Shown piece by piece: positions 16,450 through 24,643 of a DNA stretch of 34,783 bases. The translations under genes were made by a program, and so were the position numbers. Within the stretch, counting starts at the first letter, position 1; the number at the start of each line of letters is the position of its first letter. Origin of the DNA: an uncultured Porphyromonas sp. (GTDB lineage: Bacteria > Bacteroidota > Bacteroidia > Bacteroidales > Porphyromonadaceae); the NCBI GenBank assembly GCA_900538385.1, contig UWSO01000021.1, positions 1 through 34,783 on the forward strand, given 5' to 3'. The notes beneath the pieces are model-generated. The model saw only the letters and a program-made list of their open reading frames with translations, did not search any database and was not told the origin of the DNA.

Positions 16450-17454
16450 TTACTTATTGACCTCAGCCATGTGAGCGATGAGGCAGAGGATCTTGTTAGA
16501 GTAACCCCACTCATTGTCATACCAAGCGACTACCTTGACGAAAGTATCAGTCAGAGCGATACCAGCCTTAGCGTCAAAGATAGAGGTGTGTGGATCGCTC
16601 ACGAAGTCCTGGCTTACGACCTGCTCGTCGCAGTACTCCATGATTCCCTTAAGGTTGGTCTCCGAAGCCTTCTTCATAGCAGCACAGATCTCATCGTAGC
16701 TAGCACCACGCTTGAGCTGTACCGTTAGATCCACGACAGAGACGTCCATCGTAGGTACACGGAAGGACATACCCGTGAGCTTACCATTGAGCTCGGGGAT
16801 TACCTTGCCGACAGCCTTAGCAGCACCTGTCGAGGAAGGGATGATGTTGCCGATAGCGGAGCGACCGCCACGCCAGTCCTTGAGTGAGGGACCATCGACC
16901 GTCTTCTGAGTAGCCGTAGCAGCGTGTACGGTAGTCATGAGGCCCTGCTCTACGCCGAAGTTGTCGTTGAGAACCTTTACCAACGGAGCGAGACAGTTGG
17001 TCGTGCAAGAAGCGTTAGAGACGAACTGCGTACCACGGACATACTTCTCAAGGTTGACACCCGTGACGAACATAGGTGTGTCATCCTTAGAGGGAGCAGA
17101 CATGACGACATACTTAGCTCCTGCCTCGATGTGTCCCTGTGATAGCTCCTTGGTGAGGAAGCGTCCTGTACTCTCAACGACATACTCTACGCCAGCAGCG
17201 CCCCAGTTGATCAGGCGTGGCTCCTTCTCAGCTGTCACGCGGATCTTGCGACCGTTGACTACGAGCATGCCATCCTGTACGTCGACTGTGCCGTCGAAGC
17301 GTCCATGTACAGAGTCATACTTGAGCATATATGCCATATACTCGACATCGATGAGGTCGTTGATTGCTACTACCTCGAGATCATCACGCTTCATCGAAGC
17401 GCGGAAGACTAGTCGGCCGATACGACCAAAACCATTGATACCTACTTTTGTCAT
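16450..17454 (-). CDS. gapA: Glyceraldehyde-3-phosphate dehydrogenase, type I
   Basis: Catalyses NAD-dependent oxidation and phosphorylation of glyceraldehyde-3-phosphate in glycolysis. The 334-residue length is normal. The NAD-binding start VGINGFGRIGRLVFRA and the active-site NASCTTNCLAPL with C150 are clear, followed by TTVHAATATQKTVDGPS, GRSAIGNIIPSSTGAAKAV and the closing WYDNEWGYSNK. The gene appears monocistronic, with its own promoter (17543-17550) and a leader of about 80 bases that contains an operator-like palindrome. Codon choice looks conservative, as expected for a highly expressed enzyme. The start at 17454 (MTKVGINGFG) is the only sensible one. Confidence 0.97.
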   Translation of the reverse strand: MTKVGINGFGRIGRLVFRASMKRDDLEVVAINDLIDVEYMAYMLKYDSVHGRFDGTVDVQDGMLVVNGRKIRVTAEKEPRLINWGAAGVEYVVESTGRFLTKELSQGHIEAGAKYVVMSAPSKDDTPMFVTGVNLEKYVRGTQFVSNASCTTNCLAPLVKVLNDNFGVEQGLMTTVHAATATQKTVDGPSLKDWRGGRSAIGNIIPSSTGAAKAVGKVIPELNGKLTGMSFRVPTMDVSVVDLTVQLKRGASYDEICAAMKKASETNLKGIMEYCDEQVVSQDFVSDPHTSIFDAKAGIALTDTFVKVVAWYDNEWGYSNKILCLIAHMAEVNK

Positions 17455-17482
17455 GAGAGTTATATTGTATTTTTAATGTGTA

Positions 17483-17496
17483 TGCAAGCGTTTGCA
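17483..17496. promoter_or_regulatory. LacI-family-like operator in the gapA leader
   Basis: TGCAAGCGTTTGCA is symmetric at 12 of 14 positions around a central CG, the general form of LacI/GalR-family operators. It lies about 30 bp before the gapA ATG and some 40-55 bp downstream of the predicted transcription start, a roadblock position. No cognate regulator gene is in the window. Confidence 0.45.
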
Positions 17497-17542
17497 CAAA
17501 GGCGGAAAGCCCCCCTAGGAGGGAGCACTCCTATTACTCGTA

Positions 17543-17550
17543 CAAAGTTA
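17543..17550 (-). promoter_or_regulatory. Probable -7 box of gapA
   Basis: Minus-strand TAACTTTG matches TAnnTTTG. A TTG-containing stretch (GGTTGC) lies roughly 20 bp further upstream and may serve as a degenerate -33 element. The predicted leader would be about 80 bases. Confidence 0.6.
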
Positions 17551-17690
17551 AGCATTAAATGTTTGCGATGCAACCTTTTCGCCATTGCTGCACTTTCGCC
17601 ACTCCCCATACGGACAGCACATTCCTCAGGAGGAACACTTGACTGAACCCCAGTAAGAGCGTCTTTATCTCCTGATAGATCGTCTGTATG

Positions 17691-17715
17691 CTACCTCCTC
17701 TGTGAGGAGCGGTAG
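17691..17715. terminator. Weak hairpin after the FtsX-type permease gene
   Basis: CTACCTCCTC and GAGGAGCGGTAG form an imperfect stem with one bulge, 26 bp past the permease stop. On the plus strand it is followed by AGCTTTT. It may end the transglycosylase-ABC operon, but the T-run is on the wrong strand for that. Confidence 0.35.
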
Positions 17716-17740
17716 AGCTTTTCGTCATAGTCAGTCGTAG

Positions 17741-18988
17741 TTATTCAAAGCGGAGTGCCGTCGTCGGCGAGATCCGCTGGATGATGCGTGCCGGAAGGAG
17801 AAGGAGTATGAGGCAAAGCAGGAGCGTCGCCACATTGACCACGATCCACGCCCCAGGGCGAATGCGCATCGCGACGTGCGAGATATAGTAGATATTCGGA
17901 TCGAGCGTGAGCCACTGCCACTGGTACTGGCTCCAGATGATGACGCCCGCCAGTAGGTTGCCCCAGAGCATACCCCAAACGATGATGCGCAGAGCGATTG
18001 CTAGGCTCATCGTCGTGAGCGATCGGTAGGTCATGCCGAGAGCCTTGAGCAAGCCGATGGTCTGCGTCAAGTCTAGGATAATGATCAGGAGCGCATTGAT
18101 CATCGTAAAGGCTGCCACGAGTGCCATCAGCACCAGCAGTATCTGTACATTCGGCCGTAGCGAGTCGATCCACTGGTAGACCCCGCCATTGATCTGTGAG
18201 CCGGTATAGATTCCTAACATTTCTTTCGTGACGCCCGGCTCCGAGAGCGACTGAATCAGCTGGTCTGAGAGCGAGGCCTCCATCTCTAGGAGCGAGCGGT
18301 CCTTATTCTTTGCGAGGATCTCTATGCGTGTGTACTGATTGGGTTGCCAGCCACCTACACGTCCTAGCAGGTCGTTGCTTACGTAGGCGAGTGGCTGCGC
18401 CGTGTTGGCTAGCTCCAGTATTGCTATCAGCGTGAAGGAGCGCACCGACACCTTGTCGCCCAGGAAGTAGAGCACCACCTTGTCGCCGATCGTTAGACCG
18501 AGCTTCTGCGCAGAGGCTTTAGGCAGAACAATAGGATTAGCCCCCTCCGTAAGCGTCGTGTCAGACAAATCGCCCATAGCGCAGAGTGACTCGAGGAATG
18601 TGAAGTCGTCTACTCCCGTGACGGCTACCCCTTGATAGGTACTATCCGTCTTGATCATGCCGACAGCCGAACGGACGGGACGCACGGAGGCTATCTCTGG
18701 CATCTCGTTCATACGCTGCGTCATCTGAGGCGTCAGGGTGATCACATTGTCCAGGTCTATCGGTTGCTTGCCATACTCGCAGAGGATCACATCGCCTGTC
18801 ACGAGACGCACCGTATCACGGACGCTGTACTGAAAGCCGTCCATGATCGCAATGCCTAGGAGCATGACCGCCAAGCTCAACGCTATGGCAGGAATCGCAA
18901 AGCGCACCAAGGCGTACACCTTGCTGTGACGACGATTCTCTCGACTGTAGAGCTGGTGAGCCAGCCAGATGGGTAGTCTTAGTCTCAT
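17741..18988 (-). CDS. FtsX/LolE-type ABC transporter permease
   Basis: A 415-residue inner-membrane protein with the MacB/LolCE architecture: an N-terminal membrane segment (about 28-50, FAIPAIALSLAVMLLGIAIMDG region), a large periplasmic domain, then three membrane segments in the last third (around 280-300, 325-350, 380-405). LolCE-type permeases extract lipoproteins from the inner membrane, whereas MacB-type ones export other substrates; sequence alone does not decide. Its start overlaps the ABC-F stop as ATGA. The neighbouring ATPase is an ABC-F protein, which normally lacks a membrane partner, so the true ATPase of this permease probably lies elsewhere. Confidence 0.85.
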   Translation of the reverse strand: MRLRLPIWLAHQLYSRENRRHSKVYALVRFAIPAIALSLAVMLLGIAIMDGFQYSVRDTVRLVTGDVILCEYGKQPIDLDNVITLTPQMTQRMNEMPEIASVRPVRSAVGMIKTDSTYQGVAVTGVDDFTFLESLCAMGDLSDTTLTEGANPIVLPKASAQKLGLTIGDKVVLYFLGDKVSVRSFTLIAILELANTAQPLAYVSNDLLGRVGGWQPNQYTRIEILAKNKDRSLLEMEASLSDQLIQSLSEPGVTKEMLGIYTGSQINGGVYQWIDSLRPNVQILLVLMALVAAFTMINALLIIILDLTQTIGLLKALGMTYRSLTTMSLAIALRIIVWGMLWGNLLAGVIIWSQYQWQWLTLDPNIYYISHVAMRIRPGAWIVVNVATLLLCLILLLLPARIIQRISPTTALRFE

Positions 18989-20886
18989 GCTTCCTCTTCG
19001 ATAGCGGCTAGTTCAAACCAACGCTCAGACGCCTGCTCCATCTCTTGCTGAGCCTGTGCAATCTCTTCTCCCGCCTTGATCAGCTCCTCATTGGATAGAC
19101 TCCCCGAAGACATCCGCTGCTCTAGCTCCGCGATGCGTCCCTCGAGCTGTGGGATCTGCTGCTCCAGTTGCTGAAACTCTTGCTCCTCACGGTAGCTGCG
19201 CCGCTTCTTTCGATTGCCCTGACGAGTCGCCTGACTGGCTGCGGGTGCCGTGCCTTTGGTCTCCTGGGGAGTAGCTTGCTCCATAGCTTGCTGCGCCTCA
19301 ACCTCTTGCTGCAGACGATACTGGGTAAAGTTGCCCGGAAAGTCGCGAATATGCCCTCCCCTCTCGAAAACGAAGAGGTGCTCCACGAGCTTGTCTAGGA
19401 AGTAGCGATCGTGCGTCACAATAATAAGGACCCCTTCGAAGGAGCTAAGGTAGCTCTCCAGCACGCCCAGCGTCGTAATGTCCAGATCATTTGTCGGCTC
19501 ATCGAGTATGAGCAGATTAGGGCTAGCCATCAGCACGGTACAGAGATAGAGCCGTCTGCGCTCACCACCACTGAGTAGCGACACCGGCGTGTAGATACGA
19601 TCACTGGTGAAGAGAAACCTCTGCAGTAGTTGTGTAGCCGAGACCGACTGCCCCGTGACGGGATCCGTAATGTGACTGGCTATGTCGGAGATAATGTCGA
19701 TCACCCGCTTGTCGGGGGCGTAGCTCGGCAGCTTCTGCCCGAAGTAGCCAAACTGCACCGTCTCGCCGATAAGTACCGACCCGCTGTCTGGCTCTAGCTC
19801 GCCAATGATCATCTTCAGTAGGGTCGTCTTGCCACAACCGTTGGGACCAACGATGCCGACACGATCTCTGCGTGAGAATATATAGTCAAAGTCTCGGACC
19901 AGAGGCTTCGACTCCTCAAAGCTCTTGGAGACGCCCTCCAGCTCGATCACCTGCTTGCCTAGGCGAACGGACGAGTGAAGCGGCTCGATGGTCGTCTGCT
20001 CACGCAGTATCTGCCGCGCTTTGGACAGCTCAGACGAGAGCTCTGCAAAGTGCTCCTTGCGAGCTCGCTGCTTGCCTCCTCGTGCTTGCGGAGTAGCGCG
20101 CATCCAGACCAACTCCTGTCGATAGATATTAGCCAGTCGGTCGCTCGTTTGCGCCATTTGCTCTAGACGCTCCTGACGCTTGGTAAGGAAGGTCTCATAG
20201 TTGCCCTCATAGCTATAAAGCTGCTGCTGATCCATCTCCACGATACGGGTACAGATATGATCGAGGAAGTAACGGTCATGGGTCACTAGGAGCAGCGTGA
20301 GTCGTGATCGGGAGAGGTAACCCTCGAGCCACTCGATCACCTCTAGATCTAGGTGGTTCGTCGGCTCATCGAGGATCAAGAGATCAGGCTGCTGGAGCAA
20401 GACCCCAGCGAGTGCTACCCGCTTGACCTCACCGCCTGAGAGCAGCTCCATAGGGCGCTCCACATCGGTGATGTGTAGGGCGTGCAGTATCGCTGTCGCC
20501 TCCTGCTCGTACTGCCACGCGGAGAGACGATCCATATCGGGTAGGAGTCGCTCCTGCGCCTCAGCATCGCCTCGCTCCACGGCACTCTGCCAGGCACCCA
20601 CGAGATGCGCCGTAGGGTCATGTGGTGAAAAGACCGCATCGATCACCCGCACCCCCTCAGCAAAGCGATGCTGCTGAGATAAGTACCCGATGCGCAGCCC
20701 ATTGCGCCGAGAGATGGTTCCACTGTCTGGCTCCAGCTCGCCCATGATGATCCGTAGTAGCGAAGACTTGCCCGTCCCGTTGACCCCTACGAGTCCCACC
20801 TTGTCACCCTCTAGGAGCGAGAGCGAAATGTCGGTAAAGAGAACTCTATTGCCGAAACTTAGTGAGACATTATTCAGCTGTAGCAT
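18985..20886 (-). CDS. uup: ABC-F family ATPase (Uup-like)
   Basis: A cytoplasmic protein with two ATP-binding cassettes and no membrane domain. ABC-F proteins act on ribosomes or, for Uup, also influence DNA stability. Cassette 1 has GVNGTGKSS (34-42), LLSGGEVKRVAL and LILDEPTNHLDLEV. Cassette 2 has GPNGCGKTTLLKM, LLSGGERRRLYL and LILDEPTNDLDITT. The last 80 or so residues are charged and predicted coiled coil (LEQQIPQLEGRIAELEQRM), as in Uup. The start at 20886 (633 residues, MLQLNNVSLSFGNRVLF) is preferred because the longer frame enters the transglycosylase gene. It overlaps that gene by 17 bp and the permease by 4 bp, indicating translational coupling. Confidence 0.9.
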   Translation of the reverse strand: MLQLNNVSLSFGNRVLFTDISLSLLEGDKVGLVGVNGTGKSSLLRIIMGELEPDSGTISRRNGLRIGYLSQQHRFAEGVRVIDAVFSPHDPTAHLVGAWQSAVERGDAEAQERLLPDMDRLSAWQYEQEATAILHALHITDVERPMELLSGGEVKRVALAGVLLQQPDLLILDEPTNHLDLEVIEWLEGYLSRSRLTLLLVTHDRYFLDHICTRIVEMDQQQLYSYEGNYETFLTKRQERLEQMAQTSDRLANIYRQELVWMRATPQARGGKQRARKEHFAELSSELSKARQILREQTTIEPLHSSVRLGKQVIELEGVSKSFEESKPLVRDFDYIFSRRDRVGIVGPNGCGKTTLLKMIIGELEPDSGSVLIGETVQFGYFGQKLPSYAPDKRVIDIISDIASHITDPVTGQSVSATQLLQRFLFTSDRIYTPVSLLSGGERRRLYLCTVLMASPNLLILDEPTNDLDITTLGVLESYLSSFEGVLIIVTHDRYFLDKLVEHLFVFERGGHIRDFPGNFTQYRLQQEVEAQQAMEQATPQETKGTAPAASQATRQGNRKKRRSYREEQEFQQLEQQIPQLEGRIAELEQRMSSGSLSNEELIKAGEEIAQAQQEMEQASERWFELAAIEEEA

Positions 20887-21826
20887 ACTGCACTTTCGAT
20901 TTATAAGATTGCGCCCGACTGAAGACCTCCGCCACGTAGCGCACCGTATGGGCGCCGTTAGCACGTCCGTGCTGCACGAGTGGGTCGTTGTAGTACTTTG
21001 GTTCGTTCAGACGAGCCATATAGATCTCTACAGATTCATCCCAGCGATCAGGATCTAAGCCATCTCTCTCAGCAAGCCGACGCGCATCGAGGACATGCGC
21101 GCTGCCCGAATTGTAAGAGGCTAAGGTAAACTTCATCCGCTGCTCAGAGTCGGAGATATGGGCGAAAGCGCGCCCGAAGTCGCGTAGCGCCATACAGGCT
21201 ATACGGACGGAACTCTCTGCATGCTTGAGCTTAGCACGATTGTAGCCGTAGCGACGACCCGTAGCAGGCATGATACCCATCAGCCCCGTGGCTCCGCCCA
21301 TGCCAACGACCTCCGCACGAAACTTGGACTCCTGATAAGCTATCGCAGCTAAGACACACCAATCCCAACCATACTTGTTGCCATACTGCTGAAAGAGGTG
21401 ATCCCAATCAGAGATCACGCCCTGATGCCTCGTAGACTGCTCTGGCGATGTCTCGGGCGTGGAGGTAGGCTTGGCAGGCACCACTTTTACTTGCACCACT
21501 ACCTCTTCATCGTCCTCCTCTTCATCCTCCTCCTCCTCGTAGAGTTCGAGGAGCTTCAGCCGGTTTACTTCAGCATTGGGCCATATCGAGTCATAGTCCA
21601 GTAGATACTCCAACGCATAGAGCGTGCCGTACTGCTCCAGCTCTTCATAGTCCTCTCCAGCGCCCACCTCCGCAATGGGCACATCGTGCCACTCATTCTG
21701 AAGAGCAATGTGCTCGCGACTAGTCTTGGGCTGAGGTACTTGATAGACCACCACAAAGTAGTAGACAACCCCCACGAGGACTGCTCCCCATAGCGACAGC
21801 GTTATGGAGCGTAGGAGCCGCCTCAT
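20870..21826 (-). CDS. Membrane-anchored lytic transglycosylase (SLT domain)
   Basis: A predicted periplasmic enzyme that cleaves peptidoglycan glycan strands non-hydrolytically. I favour the start at 21826 (318 residues). The longer frame to 21871 would place its ATG only 5 bp from the -7 box, so that transcript would have no leader. A single membrane segment follows (SLWGAVLVGVVYYFVVVY). Then come a linker with a strongly acidic patch and a C-terminal SLT domain: LAAIAYQESKF with the catalytic glutamate, GATGLMGIMPATGRRYG, and LASYNSGSAHVLDARRLA. MltF has an added substrate-binding domain, which is missing here. The gene leads the three-gene overlapping operon with the ABC-F and permease genes. 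Confidence 0.85.
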   Translation of the reverse strand: MRRLLRSITLSLWGAVLVGVVYYFVVVYQVPQPKTSREHIALQNEWHDVPIAEVGAGEDYEELEQYGTLYALEYLLDYDSIWPNAEVNRLKLLELYEEEEDEEEDDEEVVVQVKVVPAKPTSTPETSPEQSTRHQGVISDWDHLFQQYGNKYGWDWCVLAAIAYQESKFRAEVVGMGGATGLMGIMPATGRRYGYNRAKLKHAESSVRIACMALRDFGRAFAHISDSEQRMKFTLASYNSGSAHVLDARRLAERDGLDPDRWDESVEIYMARLNEPKYYNDPLVQHGRANGAHTVRYVAEVFSRAQSYKSKVQYATAE

Positions 21827-21875
21827 ACGAGTCGGATCACGACGTATCTCATTCCATCGAGAGCAATTCATATCG

Positions 21876-21950
21876 CTAAGGTACGAAATTAGAGATTAGA
21901 GATTAGAAGTTAGAGCTTAGATCATTCTGATGGCTCTGATTCACTCCGAT
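21876..21950 (-). promoter_or_regulatory. Transglycosylase promoter fused to 7-bp repeats
   Basis: Minus-strand TACCTTAG (21876-21883) resembles the -7 box and is preceded by TTCG. Five heptads follow further upstream (21888-21922; ATTAGAG, ATTAGAG, ATTAGAA, GTTAGAG, CTTAGAT). Next is CTCTGATTCACTCCGAT (21934-21950), shared with 4598 and 8325. The same order, repeats then TTCG then -7 box, occurs before gmd, and a looser version before glyS. Confidence 0.6.
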
Positions 21951-21993
21951 AGTTCTGAGAGCTCCGATAGTTCTAGCCAATAGCTAGGTAAAA

Positions 21994-22032
21994 GCAAAGG
22001 AGACTGCCACGCCGTGTGACAGCCTCCTTTGC
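21994..22032 (-). terminator. Terminator of LRR gene 2
   Basis: Arms GCAAAGGAGACTGCCAC and GTGACAGCCTCCTTTGC pair at all but two positions, which become G-U in RNA, around a 5-base loop. It lies 31 bp after the LRR stop on the minus strand and is followed there by TTTTACC. This is a convincing intrinsic terminator. Confidence 0.8.
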
Positions 22033-22062
22033 TTCGTGTTTAGGGTTTATGTGTAGACCGCA

Positions 22063-24210
22063 TTATAGAACGTACTTCACCGTGTGGCGTACGTTGTCGA
22101 CAGTCACGACGATGAGGTAGCAGCCAGGGGCTACACCCTCGATAGATAGTGTGTCGCTCTCGGTGCGAGCGATGCAGGTACCCTCCGTAGTGTAGAGAGC
22201 AGCGCTCTGAGCTCCATCTATGTGGAGTGTGGTAGCGCCTCTTGTGATTTGGAGTGCGGGCTTTGTGACCTCTGCTACAGAGGTGTCATGCTTGATTGTC
22301 ATCTTACCTGTGGTGAGCTTGAGATTGGGCGTGATGATGTTTGTAATCACGCAGTTGTAGACTCCGTCATCGCTAGAGCTATAGTTGGTGATTTTATAGG
22401 TCGCGTTGGTCCCACCAGAGATCGCTTTACCATTCTTGTACCATTGATATTTATTGGGAATGTTGAAGTCTCCCTCTTTCTTCCAATTCTCAGGGTCTTC
22501 GAGCGTTGCATCTAGTGTCACGCTTTTGCCATTGGCTAGTTCTATGGTCTTATCCTCTGTGGTTGGTTTCTGCGGGGCATAGACCAAAGTCTTTTCGCCA
22601 TCGGATCCACTCTGTAGAGATCCCTGGAAGTTGCTAAAGTCTGCAAAGACAAACTTGTTACTATGTACGATAGCACTCTCTCCATTGAAGCCTAGTAGCA
22701 CACCATAATCAGAGGTGCTAGGCTCTGGGAGGATTGGTCCTGAGAAGTTATTGTTCGAGATGTCTACACGACTTAGGACGCGCTCGGGATTGGTAAATAG
22801 GGTACCGATACCTCCAGAGAAGTTATTGTCATTGAGCTCGATCTGCACGAGACGAGGGAAGTTTTCGTAAGTAAAGTATCCTGTTGGGTTGCCAGACATT
22901 TTATTGTAGCAGACCCAGAGACGCACTAGATTTGGGCAGTTGGTGATAGCCTCGGGTAGCTCACCCGTTAGCTCATTGTACGAGAAGTCTAGGTTCTTGA
23001 GCTTAGGTAGACCATCTCCACTATCCTTGCTGGTGGGGAAGAGGCTAGCTGGGATCTCTCCTGTGAGCTGGCACTTAGCCATTCTGAGGTCCTCTAGTTT
23101 GGGGAAGCTAGAGAGCCATGTGGGTATCTCGCCTCCTAGAGGATTGCCTGTAAACTGCATTAGGATCAGATTCTTTAGATTAGTAAGGCTCTCAGGCAGA
23201 GGAGCTTTAAACTGACATTCGCCAAAAGCAAGTTGTGTCATCTGAGTCAGCTTACCGATGCTCTCGGGGATCACACCACCCATCTTACTCTTAGTGAGTA
23301 GGAGGTTCTGTAGATTGACTAGATTGCCAATATCGGATGGTATATTCCCTTCGATAGAGGTCACCTGAACCGTGATAGCCTCTAGCTCCGTGAGCTGAGT
23401 CAGTGAAGCTGGGAAGGTACCTCCAAGCTGAGGATTCAGCTCTACGACAAAGTGCTTGAGTTTCTTACAAGCACTCCAGTCCTGAGGCACCTTACCTGAG
23501 AAATCATTCATCTGGAGATAGAGATACTCTAAGGTTGCACATTTGGTTAATGTCTCAGGGATAGCACCAGTTAGTTTATTGTCTTGCAGGCAGATGGTGT
23601 TGATCTTAGGTAGATTCATGTCGTTCGGCAGAGATCCAGTTATGGCGTTGCTATCCATATAGAGCGTCTCCAAGGCGGGCATATTTACTTTCTTGGGGAA
23701 CGCTTGTGCCAGCGTACGCTCGCCACCTATATTCTGGAGACTGGCAGAAAGCTCTCGCAGCTTAGGCATCGTAAAGAGTTCGTCAGGGAGCTTCGTGATC
23801 TGGTTGGAGTGGCACCAGAAGACCTCTAGTTCTGTTAGATTGGCGATAGAAGCCGGTAGCTCACCTTTAGCTCTGCGACGATCTATCTTGAGCTCCACGA
23901 CGTGACCATTTTTGATGGTAACGCCCTTCCACGTAGCGGGATCGGCTGTTAGATCCCAGCGATCCCAAGAGGGAGACCAGTTAGCTCCATCGAGTTTGTT
24001 GTAGATGTCGACGAGGGCTTGCTTCTCATTGGCGGGGATAGCTGTCTCTCCAGCGTTGGTAGCATCGTCAGCTCTGAGCTCCTGTAGTACAGGTTGAGGT
24101 ACAGAGAGTCTCACTAGCTCAGCGTTCTGAGCCTGCAGACCTAGCGAGCAGAGTGCTATGGCACAGCCAGCTATACAGGTCTTGCGTAATTGCGTAATGG
24201 TTTGGATCAT
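22063..24210 (-). CDS. Secreted LRR protein 2 (plant-type LRR, Ig-like domain, T9SS tail)
   Basis: A 715-residue predicted surface or secreted protein. The start at 24210 gives a signal peptide (residues 1-28, ending LGLQAQ); a longer frame upstream adds a segment unlike a signal. Residues 60-110 resemble the LRR N-cap of plant receptor proteins (ALVDIYNKLDGANW and WKGVTIKNGHVVELKI). About fifteen LRRs follow (110-530) with the plant-type LxGxIP pattern, e.g. LTGEIPASLF and FSGKVPQDWS. Residues about 550-640 form an immunoglobulin-like domain with YQWYKNGKAI and SDDGVYNCVI. Residues 648-715 look like a T9SS sorting tail ending CYLIVVTVDNVRHTVKYVL. Host-cell or glycan binding is plausible but unproven. 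A terminator follows at 21994. Confidence 0.87.
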   Translation of the reverse strand: MIQTITQLRKTCIAGCAIALCSLGLQAQNAELVRLSVPQPVLQELRADDATNAGETAIPANEKQALVDIYNKLDGANWSPSWDRWDLTADPATWKGVTIKNGHVVELKIDRRRAKGELPASIANLTELEVFWCHSNQITKLPDELFTMPKLRELSASLQNIGGERTLAQAFPKKVNMPALETLYMDSNAITGSLPNDMNLPKINTICLQDNKLTGAIPETLTKCATLEYLYLQMNDFSGKVPQDWSACKKLKHFVVELNPQLGGTFPASLTQLTELEAITVQVTSIEGNIPSDIGNLVNLQNLLLTKSKMGGVIPESIGKLTQMTQLAFGECQFKAPLPESLTNLKNLILMQFTGNPLGGEIPTWLSSFPKLEDLRMAKCQLTGEIPASLFPTSKDSGDGLPKLKNLDFSYNELTGELPEAITNCPNLVRLWVCYNKMSGNPTGYFTYENFPRLVQIELNDNNFSGGIGTLFTNPERVLSRVDISNNNFSGPILPEPSTSDYGVLLGFNGESAIVHSNKFVFADFSNFQGSLQSGSDGEKTLVYAPQKPTTEDKTIELANGKSVTLDATLEDPENWKKEGDFNIPNKYQWYKNGKAISGGTNATYKITNYSSSDDGVYNCVITNIITPNLKLTTGKMTIKHDTSVAEVTKPALQITRGATTLHIDGAQSAALYTTEGTCIARTESDTLSIEGVAPGCYLIVVTVDNVRHTVKYVL

Positions 24211-24334
24211 ATTGATTTGTGTTAGTGTAGAGAATGTCTTAAAGCGAGGGGGGGTACGCACGCACACCTCTCGTGAGCGAAGATACAAAAAAGGATGTAT
24301 CAACGATCATTTCTGGTCGCCTTGGACTCTTCTG

Positions 24335-24575
24335 ATCAATCCCCACGTGAGAAATCGAAAATCCTCACGTGGAAAATCGAAAATATCCTCGTGGGTAAGA
24401 AATGAAACTTCGGAAGAATCAAACGAAACTTCGGAGGAATCAAATGATATGTCCGAAGAATTTTCTTTTTCCCCCGTGGAAAATCGGAAATTCGTACCGA
24501 AGAAAACCGAGGAAAGCTATCGGCGGTTAGTTTTGGATCGGCTAGTGTCTTTAGTGTCACTAGTGCCACTAGAAA
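24335..24575 (+). repeat. Dispersed intergenic repeat, copy D
   Basis: Cores at 24410, 24431 and 24452, exactly 21 bp apart. The left side contains a 9-bp inverted repeat CCACGTGAG (24343-24351) and CTCACGTGG (24364-24372). The right tail, from GGAAAGCTATCGG through GGCTAGTGTCTTTAGTG, is shared with copy E only. It occupies the divergent gap between LRR gene 2 and gmd, just upstream of the gmd promoter. The short open frames across it are not conserved. Confidence 0.85.
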
Positions 24576-24580
24576 AAGTC

Positions 24581-24618
24581 CTAATCTCTAACTTCTAATC
24601 TCTAATTTCGTACCTTTG
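24581..24618 (+). promoter_or_regulatory. gmd operon promoter fused to 7-bp repeats
   Basis: TACCTTTG (24611-24618) matches the -7 consensus, 25 bp before the gmd ATG. It is preceded by TTCG and by four heptads (24581-24606; CTAATCT, CTAACTT and similar). The sequence CTCTAATTTCGTACCTT is identical to that before the transglycosylase gene on the other strand. Confidence 0.65.
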
Positions 24619-24643
24619 GGGTTGAATCGATATTGCGACATCT

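Noticed and set aside
24158..24598. 146-codon open frame between LRR gene 2 and gmd
   Set aside because: It begins inside the LRR signal peptide on the opposite strand and runs through repeat D; internal short-period repeats explain its composition.
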